Positions 1-8,245 of a stretch of 64,000 bases of DNA are shown in pieces (positions within the stretch are counted from its first letter, which is position 1; each line of letters opens with the position of its first letter). This DNA is from Pycnococcus provasolii (taxonomy: Eukaryota; Chlorophyta; Pseudoscourfieldiophyceae; Pseudoscourfieldiales; Pycnococcaceae). A program made the position numbers and the translations under genes. The stretch is taken from positions 287,501 to 351,500 of the forward strand of contig OW568862.1 in the NCBI GenBank assembly GCA_938743325.2, given 5' to 3'. The notes below the pieces were generated by a model. It did no database searches. It saw nothing but the letters and a program-made list of their open reading frames with translations, and was not told the DNA's origin.

Positions 1-714
1 GAAGGCCTTGGCAAAATACTGCTCCTCTTCATCGGGCGCGAGGGCCAAGCCCAGCGTCACCCGTTTCCTGTACAGCTCGCGCTCCTCCCTGTCGCGTCGC
101 ATGTGCGCTTGCGCCTCGTCGAAGATAACCTTGACTGTCTCGTAGTCGCGCCTGACTGTCTCGTAGTCGCGCCTTCTGGCAAGATAGTCAGCCGCCCTTG
201 CGACGGAAGCGGGTTCGCTGAAACGCACTCGCTTCTTCGGTCGTTCGTCTGGTTCAGACGGAGAAAGCTCTTTGCACTGCGGCAAGGTCAAGCCGTAGTC
301 GGATCGAAATTTATCCGCTTCGAACACAGTGTAGCTCTTTCGCTTTCCTGAGCCCTCGAACGTAAAGTATGCTTTCACGTCCTGTTCGCTGACACTTGCG
401 CCAAGATAGTTTGCGACCGAAGTTATGTAAGCGATCGGCGTCTGGCAAGGGACCGCAGTGGGTTTGGGACAGGCGTCGCCAAGGTAGTGCTTGGTTCGTG
501 CTTCGTACTCCGACATCCTCCTGCTTTTGATGTCTTTCCACTCCATCGGTGCTGAAGTCTCCACCACGTTTCCCGTTCGCGGCACTTGGTACCGAATGCT
601 CCCAAGCAGGACGCGGGGGAACAACTTTGCAAGACAGCGGAAGTTGAGACGACGGGCGTCCGACCCAGATTTCGCCATACCCAGAGAGGAATCTCTGCGC
701 CATTTCTTCGCCAT
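1..714 (-). CDS. Unknown protein, C-terminus cut off by window edge
   Basis: An open frame of 238 codons runs from an ATG at 714-712 leftward to base 1 without a stop, so the gene continues outside the window. The predicted protein starts MAKKWRRDSS and has a mid section rich in Tyr/Phe/Val (around VANYLGASVSEQDVKAYFTF). Its C-terminal part is charged and probably helical, with a tandem duplication of the heptad RRDYETV (a 21-bp DNA repeat at about 136-177). I do not recognise a family and suggest no function. It is divergent to the OGG1-like gene, 173 bp away, with telomere-like DNA between them. The frame is uninterrupted and its composition looks coding, but a single edge ORF without homology is moderate evidence. 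A further in-frame ATG lies at 546-544. Confidence 0.5.
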   Translation of the reverse strand, partial: MAKKWRRDSSLGMAKSGSDARRLNFRCLAKLFPRVLLGSIRYQVPRTGNVVETSAPMEWKDIKSRRMSEYEARTKHYLGDACPKPTAVPCQTPIAYITSVANYLGASVSEQDVKAYFTFEGSGKRKSYTVFEADKFRSDYGLTLPQCKELSPSEPDERPKKRVRFSEPASVARAADYLARRRDYETVRRDYETVKVIFDEAQAHMRRDREERELYRKRVTLGLALAPDEEEQYFAKAF

Positions 715-790
715 AAGGGGAGTAGAAGAAGAAGAGGACTTTTGCCGAACGCGGAGAACAATCAATCCCCCAACTGCCCAAGAACAACAA

Positions 791-821
791 TAACCCTAGC
801 CCTAAACCCTAAACCCTAACC
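791..821. repeat. Interstitial telomere-like repeat
   Basis: A short run of CCCTAG, CCCTAAA, CCCTAAA and CCCTAA units lies in the divergent promoter interval between the edge gene and the OGG1-like gene. It mixes the 6-nt and 7-nt telomere variants. It is one of several such blocks in this window. Confidence 0.7.
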
Positions 822-887
822 GGGTTTGCTATTCTGCCCGCTCCCATTCATTTCCGCCCATCCTCCTGAGGCTCATCTTGAATCTCA

Positions 888-2324
888 ATGTCCGTGAGAG
901 TTCACCTGCGTCCGTGGCGGTTCCTGTGCGTGCCGCCCGCCGAACTCCTCCTGAGACACACCGTGCCCGTCGGACAGTCGTTCAGGTGGAGGAAAAGGTC
1001 CGTCGAAAAACTATCCGCGCCCATACCTACCCTATTCAACGGCACAGCGGCGCCGTCAACAACGGATGACCAAGTCCTCGATGCTGCACTGGATGCTGCA
1101 GGTCAGTTGGGAACACCCAAGCGTGGCGGGGTGGGGATACGGGCGCCGTCGGCTCCTGCAGCCATGCTTGCAGCGGACCTTGACCCTTTGTGCTTCGCGG
1201 GCGTCATCGGCGCGCGCATCGTTGAGGTGGTACAAATACCAGAGATGGGGAGCCAGTGGACGAAGGATTCCACGCCAATGCACAAGAAAATGGAGGCTGG
1301 TGGCGTGCTGTTCCGGTGCCACGGGCCGGACGCCGACCACGGAGCGGGTGACGCGGCAGCCATATGCGACTACTTCAACCTCGCAGTTCCAACGAAAGGG
1401 GCGGACGCCGACGTCGTCGTGCCAGCATGCGAGCCTTGCAGCCTTGTCGCAAGCGGCGAGAAGTGGAGAGAGGGCGACGAGAGATACGCAGCGGTTGCAC
1501 CGTACGTCGTGGGCGCTCGTGTGCTAAGGCAGCCACCTCTCGAGTGCCTCTTCAGCTTCATTTGCAGCTCGAATAATAACATCGAGCGAATCACAGGAAT
1601 GGTCAACACGCTTTGCCGGCTGTACGGCAAGCCGCTCGGGCGCATCTACGACGGCGACGAAGATGAGTGGTTCACATTCCCCACGTTGGATGCCCTGCGA
1701 GAAAAGGTGACTGAGGATGACCTGCGCTCGAATGGCTTTGGATATCGCGCAAAGTACATCGTCAAGGCGGCAAGCGAGCTGCACGACCTGGGAGGTGAGC
1801 CGTACCTGCTCAGCTTGCGCGATCACGGCGGCAGTCACGCCGCCATGCAAACGCGCAGCACTGCTGCGGATACTGAAGGTCAGCCGCAGAGCTATGAGGA
1901 AGTGTTGACGGCTCTTACACAGCTCACGGGAGTGGGGCGCAAGGTGAGCGCGTGCGTTTGTCTCTTCGCATTGGATCAACACTGCGCCATTCCTGTCGAT
2001 ACGCATGTTTGGCAGATTGCGGTGGCTCACTACGACGCGACGCTTGAGGGCAAGACGCTAACACCGCGCGTTGACGCGGCGGTACAGGGCATTTTCTACG
2101 ACAAGTTTGGCGCGTACTGCGGTTGGGCGCACAATGCGCTCTTCCTTGCCGAATTGCACTGGAAGATGAAGGAGTTGCCAGAGGAGGTGCGAACACCCAC
2201 GCCGCAGAAGAAAAAGCGACGTCTCAGCGACGCGGGAGGAGGAGGCGGACGCACGCCTCCTCCTCCTCCTAAATCGCCGCCGCCGCCGCCGCCGCCTGCC
2301 AATAAGAAAGGTAAGAAGATGTAA
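888..2324 (+). CDS. OGG1: 8-oxoguanine DNA glycosylase/lyase
   Basis: This 478-residue protein belongs to the HhH-GPD superfamily, OGG1 branch. The family excises 8-oxoG opposite C and nicks the abasic site. The N-terminal domain shows the OGG1-like VGQSFRW stretch (residues 28-34). The helix-hairpin-helix LTGVGRKVSACVCLFALD (346-363) carries the expected catalytic lysine, K352. It is followed by PVDTHVW with the catalytic aspartate D371. The 19-residue K-to-D spacing equals that of human OGG1 (K249/D268). After the enzyme domain (ends about 430) comes a basic, Gly/Pro-rich tail ending in lysines, possibly a nuclear signal. The start is the first ATG upstream of the conserved N-terminal domain, and no intron is evident. 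Its last 80 codons are duplicated at 5947-6186. Confidence 0.93.
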   Translation: MSVRVHLRPWRFLCVPPAELLLRHTVPVGQSFRWRKRSVEKLSAPIPTLFNGTAAPSTTDDQVLDAALDAAGQLGTPKRGGVGIRAPSAPAAMLAADLDPLCFAGVIGARIVEVVQIPEMGSQWTKDSTPMHKKMEAGGVLFRCHGPDADHGAGDAAAICDYFNLAVPTKGADADVVVPACEPCSLVASGEKWREGDERYAAVAPYVVGARVLRQPPLECLFSFICSSNNNIERITGMVNTLCRLYGKPLGRIYDGDEDEWFTFPTLDALREKVTEDDLRSNGFGYRAKYIVKAASELHDLGGEPYLLSLRDHGGSHAAMQTRSTAADTEGQPQSYEEVLTALTQLTGVGRKVSACVCLFALDQHCAIPVDTHVWQIAVAHYDATLEGKTLTPRVDAAVQGIFYDKFGAYCGWAHNALFLAELHWKMKELPEEVRTPTPQKKKRRLSDAGGGGGRTPPPPPKSPPPPPPPANKKGKKM

Positions 2325-2760
2325 CAGCAGTAACATTATCTATGTTTTCGCGAGAGCAAACCCCGAATCACACCAAAAATTCTGATTGGGGGTTTGCTTA
2401 CGACCGTGTTCCCGACCACTCAGACGTGATTTTAAGCTAAGTGTCGGCGTGTACGACGTGCCGAAGACCTCGCGCACGCGCTGCGACAACGTGCGCAACA
2501 CCTCCTCGCCGTACGAAAAAGTTTGTGTGGAATTGCAAAATATTTATGACTTAAGTAAACTTACGCACAAGTTCGTCTCGTGCATTCTCATGGAGATGCG
2601 AATTATGTATCGGTAAAATTTTTTATCCAGATCTGTTTAAGTTTGATATGGCATCATCTTAAGCATAATTAGAAGGTATCGTATACAAAAAATGACATGC
2701 TGAAAGCACGTGTAACGGCGCAGATAACGCAATCTGCCGTAACCCTAGAAGTAACCCTAG
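2085..2760. repeat. Segmental duplication, copy 1 (OGG1 3' end and downstream)
   Basis: This stretch matches 5947-~6620 at a constant offset of 3862 bp with only about eight substitutions and no indel that I could see. It covers the last 80 codons of the OGG1-like gene plus about 430 bp of downstream DNA. The similarity breaks down inside telomere-like repeats at the right end. The right limit is approximate. Confidence 0.92.
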
Positions 2761-2818
2761 CCCTAACCCCGTAACCCTAGCGTAACCCTAGCGTAACCCT
2801 AGCGTAACCCTAGCGTAG
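2739..2818. repeat. Interstitial telomere-like repeat with 11-nt variant
   Basis: CCCTAG/CCCTAA units pass into a regular array of the 11-mer CGTAACCCTAG repeated about four times. It forms the right boundary of duplication copy 1. The rest of the gene-free stretch, 2819-3542, is 5' flank of the dynein gene, in which I see no supported gene. Confidence 0.75.
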
Positions 2819-3542
2819 GGCATCCCGGTTGACCGGTCGTTGGCGGCCTTGCTGCACAAGTGCACAACTAAAAAGTTTTACTCATAGAAGTCTAGAACTA
2901 CGAAGCCTAGGAAGGCCTTCCTACTACTGAATGCGTGAATGGAACTGAGTGAGTGAAGTGCACATCCCTGCCAGCCCGACGAGTGCACGACCTGACGAGC
3001 TGAGCCGAGCGCATAGAACTCCAAAGAAGGTAGAAGGCCTCTCCCAACCTCCCCCCAGTGCCCAGCTGCCCATCTAAGGTTAGACGCCCGAGCTTTTCTC
3101 CTTCTCCTTCCTCGTCTCGTCAGGCGAGACTGCGAGAGACTGCGAGAGGATCGCGCTTTTCCCAGAGCAGAACTACGAGTGAGTCCCTTACAAGAGCGTA
3201 CAAGAGGCAGAACTGTAGCACAGAACTACTATGTAGCCTTAAGGGGGGCCGGGGGCAGTGCAGTGAAGTGGTGCCCAACCCCAGGTGCCTGGAGGGGGGG
3301 ACAGCTAATGTCGTTTCAACGTCGTCGGCGAGGTACGAGGTACGAGGTCGCACTTGCTCGATCCCCGCGGGCTGGCGGGGGGGAAGACTGGTGACTGGCG
3401 AGGCGAACAGTTTGTTTTGGCAGTCCCGTCCCGTCCGTCGCTATTCTTATTCTCCTCCAAAGTCGCCCTCCTTCCTAATCTCCCCTTAGAGAGAGCTGTC
3501 CGAGCTCCGAGCTCGCCCCCCCCTCTTGCCAGCTCTTCCGAA

Positions 3543-5831
3543 ATGGCGGACGCGGGCTCCACGGGGGATGCAAGCACAAACGGCCGGCGCGCCTCGCTCG
3601 CGAACTCGTCCGCGCCCAACTCCGCGCGCGCTGGAACCACGTCGAGGAGGCGCAGTGTCGTCACCGCCTCGAGACGCTCGAGAGCTCGAGGAAGGACGGG
3701 AGACTCGTCGCAGACGACGCTGCCCGACAAGATCCAAGTCTTCGACGAAAACGGGGTGGACGTCACGCCAAAGCCGCTCACACTCGCGCGCATATCCACG
3801 GGCATCGACGGCGTCGAAGGCTCGGATGGCGTGGGAAGCGACAGCGACAGCTTGGCGGAGCGCTTGTCCAGCACGGGGTTCAGCAGAAGCGGAGGGTACA
3901 GCCACAGCAGTGACGGCGAGAGCGTCGACGGAGACAACGACCATACGAGCCTTGGCGGCGGCAAGGACGGTGGGAAGGACGGAAAGGGAACGGTGACCTC
4001 GTTCGTCGTCGTCGGGCCCACCGTGCGTGGTAAGCCGCTCAGCGAGGTGGACCTCGAAGCCAAGGTTGTGCGTATCCTAGAGGAGACGGAAACGCTCCAG
4101 ATGTTTGACCAGCCAAGCCGGTGCGTTGCGGCGGACCACCCCACCGCGGATGCTGTCACGGCGTCCAACGCGGCGTATGCAAAGCTGCTCAAGGACAAAA
4201 TCGGAAGTGAAAACTACGTCACTGGATTTAGCCAGACACTTCCAAGTCTGCGAAAGACGAAGGAGTCGCAGATGGCCAAGGTGGGCACAGAGACCGTCGC
4301 GTGCGAGGCCACGGCGTGGGACATCGCCGACGCCTTCGAAGAGAAGGACGACGGCAGGGAGGAGGAGGACGTCATGTCTCCCGCACCAGCCGGGGGCGCC
4401 GGCGCCGCGTCGAGCGGCAAAACCGGAACGAGCAGCCTCGAGCACTCCATCGCCGCGTCCAGCGACTTTCTCTCCCTCGTCGCGTCGCAGAACGACGAAG
4501 ACGAGCGCGACGACGACCTTCCGAAGCGCACGCCGCTCACGGACGTGCCCGGCCTCGACGCGGCACTCGCGTACATGGAGCGCGCCGTCACGCAGAACAG
4601 CTACCACGACAAAATGCTCATGTACCGCGACTTCCGAATCCTCAGGGCATATCCGCCCAAGCCGGGTGTCATGGGCATCGACTTGCTCTGGAAGTTTGGA
4701 TGTGACCTCACCAAGGGAAGGAATGTCACCTGCCTCGCGTGGAACAAGGTGCGCCGCGACGTGCTCGCCGTCGGATACGGCCAGCTGGACTTTGGCGAGA
4801 AGAAGACGGGCCTCGTCGCCTTCTGGAGCCTGAAGAATCCTAGCTACCCGGACACGTGGTTCGAGTGCCGCAGCGGCGTGACTGCACTCGACTGGTCGCT
4901 GCGAAACCCGTCCATGCTTGCCGTCGGTACGTACGATGGCGGCGTGTCAATCTTCGATGGCCGGGCGGTTGCTGGCGGCGAGCCGGTCCTCGAGGCTACG
5001 CACAATAGCGGGAAGCACAGCGACCCTGTGTGGAAGCTGCACTGGGTGGAGAAGGGCTCGGAGCGTGGCGAGGCGCTCGTGTCGACGTCGAGCGACGGCC
5101 GTGTCGTCGAGTGGAGCACGTCCAAGGGATTGGAGTACGCAGACATCATGAAGCTCAAGTCTCTTGGGCCAAAGAAGGCTGTGAAGTTGCCAAACGACGA
5201 GAACATGAGCAACGCCATCTCGAAGCTGAACCAGAAAACGGAAGCTTTCATCAGCCGCAAGGCGTCTGGCATGTCGTTTGCCTTCTCGCCTCGCGACACG
5301 ACTATGTACGTCGTTGGCACGGAGGAGGGACTGATTCACAAGTGCAGCTGCAGCTACAGCGAGCAGTACCTGGAAACGTTTCGAGGTCACATGGGACCGG
5401 TGTACACGGTTGCCTGGTCACCATTCTCGCAGAACGGCCACTTCCTGTCAGCCTCGGCAGATTGGACGGTTCGTCTTTGGTCCGAGGGGCGCGAGGATCC
5501 GCTGCTGACATTCCAGAGCGGCAATGCCGCCGTGACGGACATGTCTTGGTCGCCCACGAACAGCACGGTGTTTGCGAATGTGACTGCGGACGGCCGCGTG
5601 GAGGTTTGGGACCTGCAGGCGTCGACCCTGAAACCTTGTGTGAACTACTCGAGTCCCTCGGTGAAGTTTTCGTGCATGCTGTTCGGCACAGCGAGTCCCG
5701 TGCTCGTGGCTGGTGGTTCCGACGGCAGCGTTTGCGTGTTCCGTTTGGAGGGCATCGAGCGTCCTGAGGAGGAGGAGGTTGACGGTCGCAAGCGTTTGGC
5801 GGACGCGTTGGCGTCAAACGCCAACCAGTAA
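3543..5831 (+). CDS. DNAI4: Axonemal dynein intermediate chain, IC138/DNAI4 (WDR78)-like
   Basis: This 762-residue WD40 protein is a probable intermediate chain of the inner-arm I1/f dynein in the ciliary axoneme. The basic, Ser/Arg-rich N-terminus (1-60) is followed by KIQVFDENGVDVTPKPL (63-79), a motif I associate with the DNAI4/IC138 group. After an acidic linker comes a conserved block (YRDFRILRAYPPKPGV) and then seven or so WD40 blades filling the C-terminal half, such as LAVGTYDGGVSIFDGR, LSASADWTVRLWSE and VTADGRVEVWDLQ. The start is the ATG at 3543. The open frame extends 63 codons upstream, but that part is low-complexity. No intron is seen. The assignment to IC138 rather than another WD40 intermediate chain is probable, not certain. 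Confidence 0.88.
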   Translation: MADAGSTGDASTNGRRASLANSSAPNSARAGTTSRRRSVVTASRRSRARGRTGDSSQTTLPDKIQVFDENGVDVTPKPLTLARISTGIDGVEGSDGVGSDSDSLAERLSSTGFSRSGGYSHSSDGESVDGDNDHTSLGGGKDGGKDGKGTVTSFVVVGPTVRGKPLSEVDLEAKVVRILEETETLQMFDQPSRCVAADHPTADAVTASNAAYAKLLKDKIGSENYVTGFSQTLPSLRKTKESQMAKVGTETVACEATAWDIADAFEEKDDGREEEDVMSPAPAGGAGAASSGKTGTSSLEHSIAASSDFLSLVASQNDEDERDDDLPKRTPLTDVPGLDAALAYMERAVTQNSYHDKMLMYRDFRILRAYPPKPGVMGIDLLWKFGCDLTKGRNVTCLAWNKVRRDVLAVGYGQLDFGEKKTGLVAFWSLKNPSYPDTWFECRSGVTALDWSLRNPSMLAVGTYDGGVSIFDGRAVAGGEPVLEATHNSGKHSDPVWKLHWVEKGSERGEALVSTSSDGRVVEWSTSKGLEYADIMKLKSLGPKKAVKLPNDENMSNAISKLNQKTEAFISRKASGMSFAFSPRDTTMYVVGTEEGLIHKCSCSYSEQYLETFRGHMGPVYTVAWSPFSQNGHFLSASADWTVRLWSEGREDPLLTFQSGNAAVTDMSWSPTNSTVFANVTADGRVEVWDLQASTLKPCVNYSSPSVKFSCMLFGTASPVLVAGGSDGSVCVFRLEGIERPEEEEVDGRKRLADALASNANQ

Positions 5832-5946
5832 AGTTTACTTTCCCTTGAAAACAAAAACGACTAAACTTACCCGGTACCTTACCGTACGAACATAAAAGAA
5901 TAAGATGCGCCTAAAGCTTTGGCTCCTGAGCTCCCTACCTAGTAGT

Positions 5947-6186
5947 CAGGGCATTTTCTACGACAAGTTTGGCGCGTACTGCGGTTGGGCGCACAATGCG
6001 CTCTTCCTTGCCGAATTGCATTGGAAGATGAAGGAGTTGCCAGAGGAGGTGCGAACACCCACGCCGCAGAAGAAAAAGCGACGTCTCAGCGACGCAGGAG
6101 GAGGAGGCGGACGCACGCCTCCTCCTCCTCCTAAATCGCCGCCGCCGCCGCCGCCGCCTGCCAATAAGAAAGGTAAGAAGATGTAA
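5947..6186 (+). pseudogene. 3' fragment copy of the OGG1-like gene
   Basis: The last 80 codons of the OGG1-like gene (2085-2324) recur here, frame intact, including the poly-Pro/Lys tail and stop codon. The catalytic HhH lysine and aspartate regions are missing. Two base differences from the parent lie in this part, both synonymous. An in-frame ATG at 5905 gives a potential 93-residue ORF starting in unrelated sequence, so a chimeric peptide is conceivable. The simplest reading is a non-functional segmental-duplication remnant. Confidence 0.85.
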
Positions 6187-6620
6187 CAGCAGTAACATTA
6201 TCTATGTTTTCGCGAGAGCAAACCCCGAATCACACCAAAAATTCTGATTGGGGGTTTGCTTACGACCGTGTTCCCGACCACTCAGACGTGATTTTAAGCT
6301 AAGTGTCGGCGTGTACGACGTGCCGAAGACCTCGCGCACGCGCTGCGACAACGTGCGCAACACCTCCTCGCCGTACGAAAAAGTTTGTGCGGAATTGCAA
6401 AATATTTATGACTTAAGTAAATCTACGCACAAGTTCGTCTCATGCTTTCTCTTGGAGATGCGAATTATGTATCGGTAAATTTTTTTATCCAGATCTGTTT
6501 AAGTTTGATATGGCATCATCTTAAGCATAATTAGAAGGTATCGTATACAAAAAATGACATGCTGAAAGCACGTGTAACGGCGCAGATAACGCAATCTGCC
6601 GTAACCCTAGCAGTAGCCCT
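5947..6620. repeat. Segmental duplication, copy 2
   Basis: This is the second copy of 2085-~2760, about 99% identical by eye. It lies directly downstream of the dynein gene and ends in telomere-like repeats that lead into the retrotransposon. The short ORF in both copies (2386-2616 and 6248-6478) differs by four changes, all amino-acid altering, which argues that it is not coding. Confidence 0.92.
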
Positions 6621-6650
6621 AACCCTTAACCCTAGCGTAACCCTAGCGTA
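6601..6650. repeat. Interstitial telomere-like repeat
   Basis: CCCTAG, CCCTAA and CGTAACCCTAG units resemble those at 2739-2818. They sit between duplication copy 2 and the left end of the tyrosine-recombinase retrotransposon. Confidence 0.7.
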
Positions 6651-6661
6651 ACTACTAGGGT

Positions 6662-6834
6662 ACCTTTGGCCCACGGGCTAGGGGTTTTGAATTCGAATCT
6701 CCGATTCAAACAGGCCTGCTTCACATTGCCATGCGAAGCAGGCGCGCGGTAAACCCGCGCGGGGAACTGCCCGCGGATACCCGCGATTTCCCCGTCTCAC
6801 TCTTAGTTTTGCACGCGACTGAAGTTCGCGCGCA
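6662..6834. repeat. Terminal repeat A1 of the retrotransposon
   Basis: This 173-bp repeat is identical to A2 at 11579-11751. It contains several hairpin-forming inverted repeats: TTTGAAT/ATTCAAA, GCCTGCTTC/GAAGCAGGC (9-bp stem, 12-nt loop) and GCGCGG/CCGCGC. About 157 bp of leader follows before the gag ATG at 6992. Confidence 0.93.
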
Positions 6835-6991
6835 AACAGAGCCACACGCGCGTGCGCGTGAAAAGTAACGGGTAGTCACGTCGGCTAATCCAACACAACA
6901 ACCACACGTGTGCGGCTACAGCAGCAGCACGTGCGTGTTCAAGGCACGAATAAACGTCTGAGGCACAACAGAGTGCATTTTCCAGACAACT

Positions 6992-8245
6992 ATGCCGCGC
7001 GGACAGCGACGAACGCCAGTCTCGGCGGCTGAAAAAGCGACGACGTCGCAGCAAGGAGGTGGTACGCCGGCAACGCCGGGACCGCCTCAGGATCCACCAT
7101 CCGCCACACCAGGGCCAAGTGACGCGAGCGCGGAGATCTTGGCAGCGGTGGCGGCTTTGGGACTACGGATGGGACAGCTGGAGCAGCAACAACAGCAGCA
7201 ACAGCAGCAGGGTGACCCGGTCAGCATTGATTTGGGATTGGATGATGATGCAGAAGAGGATGATGATGTGGAGTATGTGACGAACGAGCAAGCGTACCTC
7301 TCGCAGCTCGTGCGCGAGGGCATTGCGTATGCGAACGGTCAGCCGTTTGCACGGCACGACGCGTCGCGCGCAGGATATACATTGCCCCTTCCTCAGCAGC
7401 TTCATCCGCAGCCACCGGAGCTGGGCTATGATCTCTTTGGGGATCGGACTTGGCAACATATCCAGCAGGAGAAGGAACTGAAGGGTGCATCGCTCAAGCA
7501 TGAGTATCGGGCGGTGCGCTGCGCGCTTCCTTATTTGCAGGATGGATTGATGTTGCTGGAGGACGCGCGTAGCGTGATTGAGGATGACGATATTTCCGAA
7601 ATTATTGGCGCAGCGCTCAATACAATCCGCGGAGGTTTCGCACTGCTCGGAAAGCGATGCGACATGCTCAAGCTGCAGGTGGAGGCAAAAGTCAATCCGA
7701 CCGTCATCACCAAGGATGCTCTGGTGCGATTACGCACGCATCAGACACCGATGGCGGAAGGATTAGACCTGCAGGATAGCAGTATTCTCGAGGTCCTTGA
7801 GGATCTGCAGAAAACCACTGACACGAAGCTCGCACGCCTCACCGCGGAGAAGATAGCAGGTGCTATCTCTAACGGAGGCGCGCAGGGAGCGGGCGCGGGG
7901 AAGAATCCCAAGGTGCAAAACGCGCCGACGGCTGCGCTCCGCGGGCGCGGCGACAAGCCGGCAGTGCCAGTAAAGAAGGTGCCTCCTCCGGCACCAGCCC
8001 CCCCGACGGCGGAGAAGCAGGTACGTTTTACGGACAAACCCGCTGCGCCCACGGACGGTGGCGGTCGAGGAGGAGGACGCGGCGGCGGACGCGACGGAGG
8101 TCGCGGAGCTGGTCGCGGCAGGGGACGTGGCGCAGATGGCGTTAGTCCCAATACGAGTGCGAAAGACAAGGGCAAACAGCCTGCCGCACCATCACCACCG
8201 GGCCCATCGATCTTGCAGGCAGAACTCGACCCCTATGAGGAATGA
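6992..8245 (+). CDS. Retrotransposon ORF1, gag-like RGG-rich protein
   Basis: This 417-residue protein occupies the gag position. An acidic and Gln-rich N-terminal part (poly-Q near residues 67-75, acidic run near 85-93) is followed by a probable helical structural region (about 95-290). The C-terminal tail is rich in Pro and Gly/Arg (RGG-like repeats around residues 355-385), suited to RNA binding. No zinc knuckle is visible, so RGG boxes may replace it. The stop codon overlaps the start of the RT ORF as ATGA (8242-8245), suggesting coupled reinitiation. The role is inferred from position and composition. Confidence 0.82.
   Translation: MPRGQRRTPVSAAEKATTSQQGGGTPATPGPPQDPPSATPGPSDASAEILAAVAALGLRMGQLEQQQQQQQQQGDPVSIDLGLDDDAEEDDDVEYVTNEQAYLSQLVREGIAYANGQPFARHDASRAGYTLPLPQQLHPQPPELGYDLFGDRTWQHIQQEKELKGASLKHEYRAVRCALPYLQDGLMLLEDARSVIEDDDISEIIGAALNTIRGGFALLGKRCDMLKLQVEAKVNPTVITKDALVRLRTHQTPMAEGLDLQDSSILEVLEDLQKTTDTKLARLTAEKIAGAISNGGAQGAGAGKNPKVQNAPTAALRGRGDKPAVPVKKVPPPAPAPPTAEKQVRFTDKPAAPTDGGGRGGGRGGGRDGGRGAGRGRGRGADGVSPNTSAKDKGKQPAAPSPPGPSILQAELDPYEE

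Noticed and set aside
311-790. A 159-codon minus-strand ORF and a 112-codon one beside it
   Set aside because: Both are out-of-frame shadows of the edge-truncated 238-codon ORF at 1-714, which continues without a stop to the window edge.
2386-2616. 76-codon ORF present in both duplication copies
   Set aside because: All four amino-acid positions that differ between copies are replacement changes, and the ORF is simply carried by the duplicated 3' flank. No family resemblance.
6680-6720. tRNA-like TTCGAATC box in the A repeat
   Set aside because: The flanking bases do not form a T-arm and no D or anticodon arm can be drawn. The motif belongs to an inverted repeat.
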